Shown in pieces: positions 7,452 to 15,417 of a stretch of 19,852 nucleotides of DNA; position 1 is the stretch's first letter; every line of letters begins with the position of its first letter. Origin of the DNA: Candidatus Cloacimonadota bacterium. Lineage in GTDB: Bacteria > Cloacimonadota > Cloacimonadia > Cloacimonadales > Cloacimonadaceae. The notes beneath the pieces are model-generated. The model was given only the letters and a program-made list of their open reading frames with translations. It was not told the origin of the DNA and ran no database searches. The DNA is taken from positions 1 through 19,852 of the forward strand of contig JALOBT010000041.1 in NCBI GenBank assembly GCA_023228125.1. The letters run 5' to 3'. The translations under genes were made by a program, and so were the position numbers.

Positions 7452-8540
7452 ATGAAGATAGCATTTCTGGGGCCGGCTCCACCTTTTTTGGGCGGAATCT
7501 CTCAATTTGCCAGCCATCTGGCCGATGAATTCTGCGCTGCCGGCCATGAAATCTGCTTTTTCAACTTCAAGCAGCAGTATCCCGCCTTGCTCTTTCCCGC
7601 TGGGGCTCAAGAGGACGAATCTCAGCCCAAGCACCTCTCACAAAGGGTTTTGACCCCCTATCTGCCGCAGACCTGGAACAAGACGGTGAAGGCGATCAAG
7701 GCCTGGCAACCTGACCTGATCATCATCTCCTGGTGGGTACCCTTTTTTGCGCCTGCTTTCGGGTACATCATCCGCCGGATCAAGAATTGCCGGAAGCTGA
7801 TTTTAGCCCATAATATCGTCCCTCATGAACAGTGGCCTCTGGCCCGGAACCTGCTGCGCTATGTCTTTACACCTGCGGATGATGTTCTGCTGCTGAGCAA
7901 AGCCTGTCTAAAGGATCTCAAGGCCTGGCTGCCCAATAAGGTGATAAGAAAGGCTATTTTGGGTTTTCATCCTATCTATAGCGTCTCTCAAGGGGAGATA
8001 AGCAAGACCAATATCCTGCCCAGATTGCTCTTTTTTGGCTTGATCAAAGAATACAAGGGCCTGGACACCCTGCTAAAAGCCATGCCCATCATCCGGCTGG
8101 CAATCCCCCAAATCAGGCTGCAAATTGCCGGCTCCGTGTATGGCGATCAGTCTATCTATAGCAAACAAATCGAGGACTTGGGGCTGAGCGATATCATCGA
8201 TACAGACTTCCGCTACATTAGCGCTGAAGAGGTAAGCGGATATTTCCGCGCGGCCGAGGTCTGCATCCTGCCCTACAAAAGTGCCACTCAGAGCGGGGTA
8301 ACCGCTACCGCTTATAGCTATGACACACCTGTGATCGCCTCAAATGTCGGTGGCCTCAGCGAGTATATCGAAGATGGCGTTACCGGTCTTTTGGTCCCAC
8401 CAAACGACCCGGAGGCTTTGGCCGCGGCTGTGATCCGGTTTTATGATGATAAGTTGCTCTCCCCCATGCAGGAAGCGATCCGAAATTACAAGAAAACCTG
8501 CACCTGGACCGATCTGGCAAAGCTGATTCTGAAGCGATGA
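7452..8540 (+). CDS. Family 4-type glycosyltransferase (GT-B fold)
   Basis: A 362-residue GT-B glycosyltransferase that would transfer a sugar from a nucleotide donor to a surface polysaccharide or lipid acceptor. The N-terminal acceptor half has the glycine loop PPFLGGISQF (10-19). The C-terminal donor half has FFGLIKEYKGLDTLL (194-208) and SNVGGLSEYIEDGVTGLLVPP (297-317). The usual EX7E signature is altered: the first Glu position reads TQSGVTATAY (279-288), a variant seen in some GT4 subgroups. No transmembrane helix or signal peptide is visible. It follows the asparaginase gene by 3 bp and overlaps the next glycosyltransferase by ATGA, so both probably act in one envelope glycan pathway. 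Donor and acceptor cannot be named. Confidence 0.85.
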   Translation: MKIAFLGPAPPFLGGISQFASHLADEFCAAGHEICFFNFKQQYPALLFPAGAQEDESQPKHLSQRVLTPYLPQTWNKTVKAIKAWQPDLIIISWWVPFFAPAFGYIIRRIKNCRKLILAHNIVPHEQWPLARNLLRYVFTPADDVLLLSKACLKDLKAWLPNKVIRKAILGFHPIYSVSQGEISKTNILPRLLFFGLIKEYKGLDTLLKAMPIIRLAIPQIRLQIAGSVYGDQSIYSKQIEDLGLSDIIDTDFRYISAEEVSGYFRAAEVCILPYKSATQSGVTATAYSYDTPVIASNVGGLSEYIEDGVTGLLVPPNDPEALAAAVIRFYDDKLLSPMQEAIRNYKKTCTWTDLAKLILKR

Positions 8541-9763
8541 AGATTCTGCTGATCACTTACTACTTTCCCCCTTGTGGAGGAGCGCCGGTTCAGCGTTGGT
8601 TGCGCTTTTTGCCGCTTTTGATAGAACGAGGGCATCAGATCACCGTAATCACTTCCCAAGGCGGGGATTATCCCTTTATAGATGAAAGTTTGTGCGAGAA
8701 GATTCCCCCTGCCGTCAATGTGATCCGCGTTCCTGCTTTCAAGATGGCCAGCCTCTGGCAAAAGTTCAGTGGTTCCGGTGGCGAGATCCCTTATGGCAAG
8801 CTTCCGGAAGAGCGCAAAGGGCTCAGCCGCCTTTTGATCTGGCTGCGGCTGAATCTGATCATCCCCGATCTCAGGGTGTTTTGGAATCCCAAGGCCCTGC
8901 GTGCCTGTTTTATCGAACTGAGCCGCAAACCCTATGATGCCATCATTACTACCGGGCCACCGCAGAGCACGCATCTGATCGGGCTTTCTCTGAGTAAAAG
9001 GCTAGGTATGAAGTGGTTTGCAGACTTTCGTGATCCCTTCAGCCAGATTCACTATCTCAAGCTCAATCCTCCTTCCAGACTCAGTATGGCTGTATATAAG
9101 TATCTGGAAAAGAAGGTGATAAGCAGTGCTGATCTGAATCTGGTAGTCTCTGGGGCTATTGCCGAAGCTCTACCTGAAGGCCGCAAACTCGTGATCCATA
9201 ACGGCTATGATCCCCAGGACTTTGCGGGTATCGAATACACTCCGGCGGAGCAGATGCGCATCAAGTATATAGGCCAGTTTACCCAGGGGCAGGATATCGG
9301 GCTGATTTCGGCTTTGTGTTCAGCTCTAAACAGGCCTTACAGCCTGAGCCTGATCGGGAGTAAAATAGGGGCAAAGGAAGAAGCTCAGCTCCGGATGATA
9401 GCGTCTGATAGATTGATAGTAAAGCCCTTTGTGCCGCATGCCGAGGCTGTGCGTGAGATGGTGCAAAGCGAGCTTTTGCTCTTGATCGTGAACGATTATG
9501 AGGGCAATCGCGGTATGCTCACCACCAAACTCTTTGAATATCTGGCCTCCCGCACCCCCATTTTATGCTTGTCTGCGGATGATACTGCCGCAGCCCGGAT
9601 CATCCAGGAATGTCAGGCAGGTAAAAGCTTTGGCTATCAGCAGATATCTAAGGCTGCTGTCTGGGTGAATCAGCTACAAACCGGCACCAGGATGCAAGGC
9701 GATATACTTTCTTATAGCGTTGAACATCAGATAGATAAACTGAATATAGCCCTGCGCTCTTAA
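8537..9763 (+). CDS. Glycosyltransferase, GT4-like
   Basis: A 408-residue protein of the GT-B glycosyltransferase type. The N terminus has a Rossmann strand and glycine loop (ILLITYYFPPCGGAPVQRW, 3-21). The middle has a WFADFRDP block typical of this subgroup, then VIHNGYDP and IKYIGQFTQGQDIGLISAL at the start of the donor-binding half. The end has TTKLFEYLASRTPILCLS followed by a short helical tail. It starts inside the stop of the preceding glycosyltransferase gene (ATGA) and is the last gene of the queC operon. It most likely builds lipopolysaccharide or capsular glycan at the inner face of the cytoplasmic membrane. No specific linkage can be assigned. Confidence 0.85.
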   Translation: MKILLITYYFPPCGGAPVQRWLRFLPLLIERGHQITVITSQGGDYPFIDESLCEKIPPAVNVIRVPAFKMASLWQKFSGSGGEIPYGKLPEERKGLSRLLIWLRLNLIIPDLRVFWNPKALRACFIELSRKPYDAIITTGPPQSTHLIGLSLSKRLGMKWFADFRDPFSQIHYLKLNPPSRLSMAVYKYLEKKVISSADLNLVVSGAIAEALPEGRKLVIHNGYDPQDFAGIEYTPAEQMRIKYIGQFTQGQDIGLISALCSALNRPYSLSLIGSKIGAKEEAQLRMIASDRLIVKPFVPHAEAVREMVQSELLLLIVNDYEGNRGMLTTKLFEYLASRTPILCLSADDTAAARIIQECQAGKSFGYQQISKAAVWVNQLQTGTRMQGDILSYSVEHQIDKLNIALRS

Positions 9764-9771
9764 ATTTATGT

Positions 9772-9799
9772 TTGACAAGATCAGCCCCTTAGATATTGT
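9772..9799 (+). promoter_or_regulatory. Promoter of rpsT
   Basis: TTGACA (9772-9777) and TATTGT (9794-9799) are separated by 16 bp, just after the end of the upstream operon and 31 nt before the rpsT ATG. The -35 is perfect and the -10 matches four of six. Confidence 0.5.
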
Positions 9800-9830
9800 G
9801 ACTTAAATACTAAGCAATAAAGAGGAAAAC

Positions 9831-10082
9831 ATGCCACAACACAAATCTCCACTCAAACGCATGGGCACAGACAAGAAAAGAAGCGCCCGTAATAATTATG
9901 TCAAACGCACTATTAGAACCCTCACCAAAGACCTTGAGCAAAAGCCTGAAAACGCAGAAGCCAAGCTCAATGAGCTCTATTCCCAATTGGATAAAGCCGC
10001 CCAAAAAGGTATCATCCACAAGCGGACTGCCACCCGCAGAAAAGCCCGTTTGGCCGCTTTCGTAAACAAACTGGAGAAATAG
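9831..10082 (+). CDS. rpsT: 30S ribosomal protein S20
   Basis: S20 binds 16S rRNA early in 30S assembly. The 83-residue, very basic, helical protein matches the family in length and in its blocks: HKSPLKRM near the N terminus, KKRSARNNYVKRTIRT, and the C-terminal DKAAQKGIIHKRTATRRKARLA. AGAGG lies 5 nt before the ATG. It has its own promoter and sits 26 bp before mtgA, so mtgA and the DUF2851 gene may be co-transcribed with it at growth-linked levels. Confidence 0.97.
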   Translation: MPQHKSPLKRMGTDKKRSARNNYVKRTIRTLTKDLEQKPENAEAKLNELYSQLDKAAQKGIIHKRTATRRKARLAAFVNKLEK

Positions 10083-10108
10083 CTCATAGCATAAATTCGG
10101 AAGGATAG

Positions 10109-10795
10109 GTGGCGAAAAAGAAAAGGCAGAAGCGGCGGAATATCCTCATCAGGATCCTGCGGGGATTGCTTTTTATCCATCTTTGGTTTTGGGGGATTGT
10201 GGCGGGGCTGTGCCTTCTTTACAGCTTTGTCAATCCCCCTGTTACTCCCCTCATGATTCAGCGTTATATCGCCCGCGGACACCCCATCTACAAACGCGAA
10301 TATATCAAGCTGGAAAAGATTCCCAAGCGGACTCAGGCTATGCTAATCGCTTTGGAAGATGGCAATTACTACTCCCACTTTGGCTTCGAATGGAAGATGG
10401 TGAAAGAGGCCTATGCCAGGAATAAAAAGGCGGGGAAAATCCGCTTTGGCGGCTCCACATTGAGCAATCAACTAGCCCGCACCCTGTTTCTCACCACAAA
10501 GCGCAATTATCTGCGCAAGTATCTGGAAGTGCAGGTAACTGTGATCATGGAAATCATCATGAGCAAAAGACGCATGCTGGAGCTGTATTTCAACTACGTG
10601 GAATGGGGCAAAGGCGTTTATGGCATTGAAACCGCCGCCCGGGCTTATTACGGAACCAGCGCCGCTCACCTAAACAAAGTCCAGAGCATGCAGATGCTGA
10701 GCATCCTCACAAACCCCATCAAATATACGCCGCATACCTGGGCCAGATCCGCTTCAGCCAGAGAGCGGATGCGCTTTTTGCAACGCTATTTCTGA
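10109..10795 (+). CDS. mtgA: Monofunctional peptidoglycan glycosyltransferase (GT51)
   Basis: MtgA polymerises lipid II into glycan strands at the outer face of the inner membrane. The 228-residue protein has a basic N terminus (AKKKRQKRR), one membrane anchor (about 12-40) and a single GT51 domain. Catalytic Glu83 lies in ALEDGNYYSHFGFEW. GGSTLSNQLARTLFL (114-128), the RKYLE block at 136-140 and SKRRMLELYFNYVEWGKGVYG (152-172) are the next GT51 motifs. There is no transpeptidase domain, so it is monofunctional. The GTG start is chosen because GGAAGGA is directly upstream and the membrane anchor follows at the normal distance. Its TGA overlaps the next ATG (TGATG). Confidence 0.93.
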   Translation: MAKKKRQKRRNILIRILRGLLFIHLWFWGIVAGLCLLYSFVNPPVTPLMIQRYIARGHPIYKREYIKLEKIPKRTQAMLIALEDGNYYSHFGFEWKMVKEAYARNKKAGKIRFGGSTLSNQLARTLFLTTKRNYLRKYLEVQVTVIMEIIMSKRRMLELYFNYVEWGKGVYGIETAARAYYGTSAAHLNKVQSMQMLSILTNPIKYTPHTWARSASARERMRFLQRYF

Positions 10796-12069
10796 TGGAA
10801 GAGAAGTTTCTCTATCATATCTGGGATGAAGGACATCTGCGACCAGGTCTGCTTGCTGAGACCAAGCTACCCATCAAGATCGTCTATCAGGGACAATTCA
10901 ATACCGCCCGCGGGCCGGATTTTAAGAACGCCATCATCGAAATTGCAGGTGAGACCAAGCGGGGCGATATTGAGATTCACCTGAAGACCTCGGACTGGCA
11001 AGCGCATAACCATCAGGAAGATGCCTATTACAATCAGGTGATCCTGCATGTGGTCTTGAAGCATAATTCCAGCTATCCTTACACCATCCTGGAAGATGGC
11101 TCCAAGGCCGAAATCCTGAGCCTGGAAAAGCAGCTCAGTGAAGACATCCAAAAGCTACTGGCTCAGCACGATGAGAGCGCAAAACCCGCGGTGTATTGCG
11201 ATCTGCTCTCCGCTATAGATTCTGACCACCTGGAAGCTATCCTGCACACTGCCGGAATGCGCAGATTCGCCGGCAAACTCAAACGCTTTAATACCGCACT
11301 CAGCCTCAGCAGCTTTGATCAGATCTTTTATGAAGGCATCTTTGAAGCCCTGGGTTACAACAAAAATAAGCTCAATACCTTGTACCTCGCCCAAAGCCTG
11401 CCCCTCAAAACCCTGGCAGAATATAAGGCCGAAGGGATGAGCAAGCTCCAGCTTTGCGCCATCTATCTCTGTGCTTCCAGATTGCTCAAAAGAGACAGCG
11501 GGATGCTCGATGAGACCATGGTCGCAGGCCTCTGGCGGGAATATGAAGAGCAGCCCTGGCAGGGACAGAAGATAAGTATCGATTGGCAGCTCTTTCGCAT
11601 CAGGCCGCAAAATCATCCTTTGAAAAGATTGATCTACATTAGTGATCTGATTTGGGAGCATCTTGATGGTGATCTACTGAAGAGCTTTATCACCGCTACT
11701 GAGTCTGAAACTAAGCTCCATAAAGCCTTTGGCAGCATGTGGATCCCCCGTACGCCTCATCCAGATCTGAAGATGCAAACCTTGGGGAAAAGTGTGCAAA
11801 ACAACATCTATCTGAATATCTTTTTGCCAGTGATGGCTCTGTGGCACCAGAAGATGTCTTCAAACGCAGATCCTATATATCAGGCCTATATGGACTTCCG
11901 TTCCTTGCAGGAGAACTACGTCACCCGCTTTATGCAGCGCTATCTGAATCCCTCCCAGATCAAGCTGGCAAATAGCCGCGCTATCTATCAACAAGGCCTG
12001 ATGGATATCTATCACCGCTTTTGCAATTGGCATTACTGCTCCGAGTGCCTGAACAGGGCAAAAGACTGA
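10795..12069 (+). CDS. DUF2851 family protein
   Basis: A 424-residue cytoplasmic protein matching DUF2851, a family of unknown function found mainly in Bacteroidota/Chlorobi-type bacteria. Recognisable blocks are EKFLYHIWDEGHL at the start, VYQGQFNTARGPDFKNAII (about 30-48), GDIEIHLKTSDWQAH (about 57-71) and YYNQVILHVVLKH (about 78-90). The conserved polar residues in GPDF, EIH and SDW resemble a nuclease-like centre, but that is only an impression. A CNWHYCSEC cluster lies near the C terminus. It overlaps mtgA by one base (TGATG), and only 4 bp separate its stop from the convergent rnhB stop, so no terminator fits between them. Confidence 0.88.
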   Translation: MEEKFLYHIWDEGHLRPGLLAETKLPIKIVYQGQFNTARGPDFKNAIIEIAGETKRGDIEIHLKTSDWQAHNHQEDAYYNQVILHVVLKHNSSYPYTILEDGSKAEILSLEKQLSEDIQKLLAQHDESAKPAVYCDLLSAIDSDHLEAILHTAGMRRFAGKLKRFNTALSLSSFDQIFYEGIFEALGYNKNKLNTLYLAQSLPLKTLAEYKAEGMSKLQLCAIYLCASRLLKRDSGMLDETMVAGLWREYEEQPWQGQKISIDWQLFRIRPQNHPLKRLIYISDLIWEHLDGDLLKSFITATESETKLHKAFGSMWIPRTPHPDLKMQTLGKSVQNNIYLNIFLPVMALWHQKMSSNADPIYQAYMDFRSLQENYVTRFMQRYLNPSQIKLANSRAIYQQGLMDIYHRFCNWHYCSECLNRAKD

Positions 12070-12073
12070 AATC

Positions 12074-12661
12074 TTAGCTTAGTCTGAAGCTTTGGCGGTG
12101 CTCTGTGCAAGCACCAAGGCGGCTCAAGGCCTCGTAATGCCGCTGAGTTCCGTAACCTTTATGGGCGGCAAAACCGTATTCGGGATAGATCTTGTCCAGA
12201 GCTATCATCAGCCTGTCCCGGTGCACTTTGGCCAGGATGGAAGCGGCTGCGATGCAGGCATGAATCTGATCTCCCTTGATCACTGGCCAGCCAGATATAT
12301 CATCGGGCAAATCTCTGCCATCGACCAAGGCATTTTCAGCCTTATCTTGCAGGGCCTGATAGACTTTACTGAAGCCTAAAAGACTGGCCTGGCGGATGTT
12401 TATCCTGTCAATAGTGAGAGCGTCAATCTCGATCAGCGTAAACGCCACTGCCCGCCGGATAATGCAATCATAGAGCAAATCCCGCTTTTTGGCAGAGAGC
12501 AGCTTGGAATCATTCAGCCCCAGGATGGGATCATTGTAATTCAGGATCACCGCTGCGATTACCACCGGCCCCGCCAAAGCTCCCCGTCCCGCTTCGTCTA
12601 TGCCCATCACGCTCTGTAGCCTGCATTCCTGCAGAAGCTTAAGATCGGCCTGATAATTCAT
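12074..12661 (-). CDS. rnhB: Ribonuclease HII
   Basis: RNase HII cuts the RNA strand of RNA-DNA hybrids and starts removal of misincorporated ribonucleotides. The 195-residue length is typical. The four carboxylates are visible: Asp22 and Glu23 in GIDEAGRG, Asp114 in ALVDG, and Asp149 in ILAKVHRD. LNDSKLLS (49-56), IKGDQIHACIAAAS and the C-terminal HKGYGTQRHYEAL block also match. Its ATG overlaps the stop of the methyltransferase gene (ATGA), making it the last gene of the pyrE-fusion operon. The gene is complete and shows no anomaly. Confidence 0.96.
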   Translation of the reverse strand: MNYQADLKLLQECRLQSVMGIDEAGRGALAGPVVIAAVILNYNDPILGLNDSKLLSAKKRDLLYDCIIRRAVAFTLIEIDALTIDRINIRQASLLGFSKVYQALQDKAENALVDGRDLPDDISGWPVIKGDQIHACIAAASILAKVHRDRLMIALDKIYPEYGFAAHKGYGTQRHYEALSRLGACTEHRQSFRLS

Positions 12662-14025
12662 TTTGTCAGGATAAAAAAGAGCCGGTAATGGCGATGATCG
12701 AGACCGGAGATCTTCTTGGGATAGAAATTTGCCTTGTGATTTGTGCTGTGCACAGCTTTGATCTGAAGGGGGGAATCCTGGATCAGCTCGATCAATTCCT
12801 GCACCATATAGACCCGTTGATGGTGCTCTTCTTCCTGCAAACTGTAGCTTGCGCCCCAGCGTTTGAACAGGCTGAGCTGTGAGGTCTGTCGCCTTTGTCC
12901 CATTTCGTATGAAGACTGGTGCACGAGGCCGGAATCTCGCTCTTTGACCCAGTGGCAGGTATCAAAGAAGTTCTCCATGCTATTGAGCAAAGTGGAGATA
13001 TCAAAGATGAAGAGTCCACCTTCTGCCAGGGCTTTTGCCACTTCTTCCAAACACGTGCTGATCTGCGCTTTATAGCTCAGATAATTGATGCTGTCAAAGA
13101 GGCAGAGGATGAGATCATAGTCCCTACCAGGAATGGGATCGGTAAGACTGGCTTGATAAAGATTGGGTTTCAGCTCTTTTCTGAAGGCATTTTCCAGCAT
13201 CTGATAAGAGATATCACAGGCATCCACCTGAGAGCCGGATTGCACAAAGCGGCAAGCTACATTAGCGGTGCCGCAGGCCAATTCCAGCACCTTTTGATGC
13301 GGACGGCCGGAATAGCTTTTGTGCCAATTGATCAGCTTGCTGTACCAAAGATCATAATCCACATGTGCCATATAGTCATCGTAGCGATCGGCAAAAAAGC
13401 CATAGGCACCGGAACCATCCGCCAGGCAGATCTGCGCTGTCATAAAGGGAATCTTCTCCAAGTCTGTGATCTGTTTACAGAGCTTTTCGGCGAAGTGGAA
13501 GGCCGTGCGAAGGGCCTCAGCCCGATAGCGCCAAAGCTCTGCTCCCAGGCACAAATGAAAGCTCTTTTTGTCTAAGATCAGGTGCATAAAGTCCTGGGGA
13601 GCTGAGCTCAAGATAGCATTCACCAGCTCTTTCTGAGTGCAGATCAAAAGCTTGTGGGCGGGAGAAACCACATAAAACTCGCTCAGGTATTCTATGGAAT
13701 GGAAGCCGTAATCCGCCAGGAGTCCAGCGGCCTTAGTATCTGAGGATAAAAGGTATAAAGTATGGCTTTGCAGAAACTCGCCCAGGCCAGAGGAGACTGC
13801 ATCCGGCAAATATACAATGCCAAACTGCCGGCATACATGCAAGCTGGTGCTTTCTCCCCACAGCGATCTGGCCAGAGCAAAATCCGAACAAACGCAAAGC
13901 TCGCCCGCTGCATCCTCATCAGCTTTGTATTCAGAGCTAAGCTGCCAACTGCTATAGTCTTGCAGAGGATAAAATCTCAGCACCTGAGCATTTACTGAAT
14001 CCTCTAATAGCAGCTTCAGCTTCAT
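12658..14025 (-). CDS. Class I SAM-dependent methyltransferase with a long unassigned N-terminal region
   Basis: A 455-residue protein. Residues ~213-455 form a class I methyltransferase of the YDDYM type: FADRYDDYMAHVDYDLWY (211-228), motif I VLELACGTANVA (246-257), acidic ribose ligand Asp271 in DACDIS, LILCLFDSINYL, and the AEGGLFIFDIST motif. The substrate is unknown; relatives are usually annotated only as methyltransferases. Residues 1-205 are extra compared with the ~250-residue family length and match nothing I recognise. They contain several cysteines (44, 46, 65, 129, 159, 183, 200) and predicted alternating strands and helices. Both ends overlap neighbours by ATGA (the pyrE fusion upstream, rnhB downstream), so it is translated in a tight operon. 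There is no membrane segment. Confidence 0.8.
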   Translation of the reverse strand: MKLKLLLEDSVNAQVLRFYPLQDYSSWQLSSEYKADEDAAGELCVCSDFALARSLWGESTSLHVCRQFGIVYLPDAVSSGLGEFLQSHTLYLLSSDTKAAGLLADYGFHSIEYLSEFYVVSPAHKLLICTQKELVNAILSSAPQDFMHLILDKKSFHLCLGAELWRYRAEALRTAFHFAEKLCKQITDLEKIPFMTAQICLADGSGAYGFFADRYDDYMAHVDYDLWYSKLINWHKSYSGRPHQKVLELACGTANVACRFVQSGSQVDACDISYQMLENAFRKELKPNLYQASLTDPIPGRDYDLILCLFDSINYLSYKAQISTCLEEVAKALAEGGLFIFDISTLLNSMENFFDTCHWVKERDSGLVHQSSYEMGQRRQTSQLSLFKRWGASYSLQEEEHHQRVYMVQELIELIQDSPLQIKAVHSTNHKANFYPKKISGLDHRHYRLFFILTK

Positions 14026-14813
14026 GATAGTTTGTCGCTACTCCCTGGTTTGCTAAGCTTTATTCCATCCTTGCACAGCTCGCAATCTTCAGGAGCCCAG
14101 AACGGGATATCCAGAGTGAGCAGGCTTTCCACCGGCAGACCAAAATCCAGCTTGCCGCCGCTGCGATCCACCATAAGGCCGATAGCCACCACCTCGATGC
14201 CTCTGTCCAAAGCGCATTTGATCACTTCCTGAACGCTGCCTCCGGTGGAGACGATGTCTTCGATGATCACAGCTTTTTTGACCTGAGATAGATCAAAGCC
14301 ATTTCGGAAGACCATTTGGCCGTCCTTTCTTTGGGTAAAGACAAAACTCTTTTCGAGAATGCGGGCGAGGTCAAAAGCCAGCACGATGGCTCCATAAGCC
14401 GGACCGATCACGGTATCAAAATCATAGTCCTGCAGCCTCTTGGCCAGTCTATTACAAAGAACATGAGTGGCTGCGGGGTTTTGCAACACGCGGATCTTTT
14501 CGATGTATTGATTGCTATGATTGCCGCTGGTAAGCTGAAAGTGTCCTTCCAAAAGGGCATTTTCCTGCCTCAGGATATTGGTGCAAAGATAGCTGTCGTC
14601 CAGGTCTTCCAAGAGCGTTTTTGCCTCTTGCTCTGCATCTGCAAAGACCTGCAATTCTATCATATACATATCCCCTGCCATCGATGGATACAAGCTGAGG
14701 ATACGTTCATTTTGCAAAAATACCTCAAAGCCGGAATCTTCCAGGAATCCTTTGGCCATTTCGGCTTCAAAAATATCGGTGTAACTCGAGATCGTTATCA
14801 GATTGTCTTCCAT
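14022..14813 (-). CDS. pyrE: DUF2007-orotate phosphoribosyltransferase fusion
   Basis: The 263-residue protein has two parts. Residues 1-72 (LITISSYTDIFEAEMAKGFLEDSGFEVFL and the FADAEQEAKTLLEDL end) match DUF2007, a small putative signalling/regulatory domain. Residues ~77-260 are an orotate phosphoribosyltransferase, which makes OMP from orotate and PRPP in pyrimidine synthesis. Support is GHFQLTSGNHSNQYIEKI (90-107), VIGPAYGAIVLAF (135-147), FVFTQRKDGQ (157-166) and the PRPP loop VIIEDIVSTGGSV (182-194). A normal PyrE has no DUF2007 segment, so this is a fusion or an unusual regulatory extension. The start at 14813 has AAGGAG 7 nt upstream. The gene opens the operon with the methyltransferase gene and rnhB. 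The enzyme part is confident; the effect of the N-terminal domain is unknown. Confidence 0.88.
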   Translation of the reverse strand: MEDNLITISSYTDIFEAEMAKGFLEDSGFEVFLQNERILSLYPSMAGDMYMIELQVFADAEQEAKTLLEDLDDSYLCTNILRQENALLEGHFQLTSGNHSNQYIEKIRVLQNPAATHVLCNRLAKRLQDYDFDTVIGPAYGAIVLAFDLARILEKSFVFTQRKDGQMVFRNGFDLSQVKKAVIIEDIVSTGGSVQEVIKCALDRGIEVVAIGLMVDRSGGKLDFGLPVESLLTLDIPFWAPEDCELCKDGIKLSKPGSSDKLS

Positions 14814-14837
14814 AATATTCTCCTTGTTATTCGAAAA

Positions 14838-14864
14838 GGGGGGTGGAAGCCACCCCCGGATTTT
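14838..14864 (-). terminator. Rho-independent terminator of the 2-oxoacid:ferredoxin oxidoreductase operon
   Basis: GGGGGTGG (14839-14846) pairs with CCACCCCC (14850-14857) around a 3-nt loop. On the minus strand the stem is followed by CTTTTCG, a short T run. It lies 14 bp after the gamma-subunit stop and before the pyrE-fusion start, so it should separate the two operons. Confidence 0.7.
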
Positions 14865-14877
14865 CTATTGTTATATG

Positions 14878-15417
14878 TCAGCTTTTGCCGATCTCAATAC
14901 CGCGTTTGATCGCTTTGAGATTCAGCTCCAGCAGTTCAGGGTTCTTTGCTTTCATATAGCTGGTGAGGTCTGCTTCCATACTTTCGTATTTGATCAGACC
15001 AGTTTTCCCGATGATCACACCGATGGCCAGCATGTTCAGCACCATGGGGTTGCCAATCTCATTCGCGATATCGCTGAGGGGAGCGGCAATCTGCACAATG
15101 TCATCACGTTTGCAGCCATGAGGGCACATAGTGGTATTCAGGATCAGGATGCCACCAGGGCGGATGGAGGGGGCAAACTTGTCTATAGAGGGTTGATTCA
15201 GAGCCACCAGAATATCTGGAAAACTCACGATCGGGGAAGCGATTTCCTCATCTGAGACCACGGTGGAAACGTTTGCAGTTCCGCCGCGCATTTCCGGCCC
15301 ATAAGAGGGTAGCCAGGAAACGTTCTTCCCTTCTGTCATGCCAACTTTGGCGATGAATTTACCTATTGTGAGAACGCCTTGTCCACCGAAGCCTGCGCAG
15401 ATTATTTCTGTAGTCAT
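14878..15417 (-). CDS. 2-oxoacid:ferredoxin oxidoreductase, gamma subunit
   Basis: The 179-residue gamma subunit belongs to a CoA-acylating 2-oxoacid:ferredoxin oxidoreductase. Markers are the N-terminal AGFGGQGVLTIGKFIA (8-23), SWLPSYGPEMRGGTAN (34-49), and ASPIVSFPDILVALNQPS. The gamma subunit helps bind CoA and joins the alpha and beta chains. It is the last gene of the operon; its ATG shares one base with the beta-subunit stop (TAATG) and has AAGGAG upstream. The terminator hairpin follows directly. Subunit naming (KorC or VorC) differs between species, so no symbol is given. Confidence 0.92.
   Translation of the reverse strand: MTTEIICAGFGGQGVLTIGKFIAKVGMTEGKNVSWLPSYGPEMRGGTANVSTVVSDEEIASPIVSFPDILVALNQPSIDKFAPSIRPGGILILNTTMCPHGCKRDDIVQIAAPLSDIANEIGNPMVLNMLAIGVIIGKTGLIKYESMEADLTSYMKAKNPELLELNLKAIKRGIEIGKS

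Noticed and set aside
6690..7634. Long minus-strand open frame (314 codons) opposite the asparaginase gene
   Set aside because: It is the antisense shadow of two clearly conserved coding regions, has no ribosome binding site and resembles no family.
12062..12080. Bidirectional terminator between the DUF2851 gene and rnhB
   Set aside because: Only 4 bp separate the convergent stops and no GC-rich hairpin with a T run is visible there.
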